Source: Voacanga thouarsii
Taxonomy: Eukaryota; Streptophyta; Magnoliopsida; Gentianales; Apocynaceae
Length of the DNA: 64,000 bases
Direction: 5' to 3'
Assembly (NCBI GenBank): GCA_026120185.1
Contig: JANUWF010003367.1
Location: 904,001-968,000, forward strand
The position numbers were made by a program, and so were the translations under genes. Below, piece after piece: positions 63,651 to 64,000 of this stretch. The notes under the pieces are model-generated. The model did no database searches. It was given only the letters and a program-made list of their open reading frames with translations, and was not told the origin of the DNA. How positions within the stretch are numbered: position 1 is the first letter of the stretch; every line of letters starts with the position of its first letter.

Positions 63651-64000
63651 TAGGGGGAAAACAAAAACATCATAATAAGAATCTTGCTTGGACAACATCA
63701 TTAAATTATCTTGATCCGCGCACAAGTGCATGTGAACTTGAAGTTCAAAAAATAATTCATTTGCAAAGTATTGCAAATCAAATGCCAAACACTTTTGTTG
63801 ACTTTAGAAGAGTTACAAAATTGTATATTCCAGCTATAAATGCTCGTATTCGAATTGAAGTTCCAGCAGAACAAAATATTATACATATAGCTACTGAGTC
63901 AAAAGCACGCCAGAAGCGTGGCCGACCTCTTGGGTCCAAAGATAAAAATCCTCGAAAGAAAAAAGGATTAACTGATCTAGAATATCATATTGAAGAAGAG
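63641..64000 (+). CDS. copia pol fragment (linker between integrase and reverse transcriptase), runs off the window
   Basis: An uninterrupted frame of 120 codons reads FSKLGGKQ...NYLDPRTSACELEVQKIIHL, then TFVDFRRVTKLYIPAINARI and ESKARQKRGRPLGSKDKNPRKK. This is the conserved segment just before the reverse transcriptase in plant copia polyproteins (LDPRTxxCExEVQxIIHLQ and RGRPxGSKDxNPRK motifs). No start codon belongs here; integrase should precede it but is missing. The visible part has no stop, in contrast with the decayed gag of the same element. Confidence 0.82.

Larger units (their letters stand above)
60859..64000 (+). mobile_element. Ty1/copia retrotransposon carrying an antisense RKD segment (partial)
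   Basis: A 5' LTR (60859-61247) is followed by CGTTATCAGCACGAG, the primer-site region common in one group of plant copia elements. Then come a decayed gag (61312-61800), an antisense RKD gene segment (61985-63340), and an open pol segment (63641-64000) that leaves the window. Gag and pol are in the element's own order and strand. The part that would normally hold protease and most of integrase is missing and replaced by the RKD DNA. The 3' LTR is outside the window, so the element's limits are not proven. Confidence 0.72.

Overview
The window is nuclear DNA of a flowering plant, most likely a eudicot. The genes are split by many short introns, nearly all GT-AG. The intergenic DNA is very AT-rich. 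The encoded proteins are plant families: cucumisin-like subtilases, a plastid alpha-amylase with tandem CBM45 domains, a mitochondrial VDAC porin, a HIR protein and a DUF1338 oxygenase. The species cannot be named from the sequence.

Layout, left to right. 1-472: edge of a Ty1/copia element on the minus strand. 1802-14000: two tandem subtilase genes on the plus strand (1802-4954 and 10945-14000). Between them lie a 3.4 kb foldback element holding a nested Stowaway MITE, a second Stowaway MITE, a candidate third MITE and a decayed subtilase fragment. 14727-23518: a 13-exon AMY3-type alpha-amylase on the minus strand. 23.6-27.5 kb: AT-rich intergenic DNA with a pyrimidine tract and a SINE that has a 17-bp target duplication. 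27.5-46.8 kb: two decayed Mutator-like elements of a transposase plus plant-mobile-domain (PMD) type. They stand head to head about 6 bp apart, with homologous ends, large AT-rich tandem arrays on both sides of each gene pair, and many CCTCG...CGAGG palindromes. 48810-51561: VDAC (plus). 52661-54505: HIR (minus), with a tandem duplication across its 3' end. 56152-59702: DUF1338 2-oxoadipate dioxygenase/decarboxylase (plus). 59883-60800: a broken strictosidine-synthase-like gene (minus). 60859-64000: a copia element whose gag and pol parts are separated by an antisense, intron-containing RKD (RWP-RK) pseudogene.

The host genes look like unrelated single-copy genes plus one local subtilase duplication; there is no sign of a biosynthetic cluster. 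The most unusual content is the mobile DNA: the head-to-head MULE-PMD pair with hairpin-bearing ends, the foldback element, and the RKD segment inside a copia retrotransposon. Exon limits were set by hand from splice signals, reading-frame continuity and family similarity; no alignment or database search was run.
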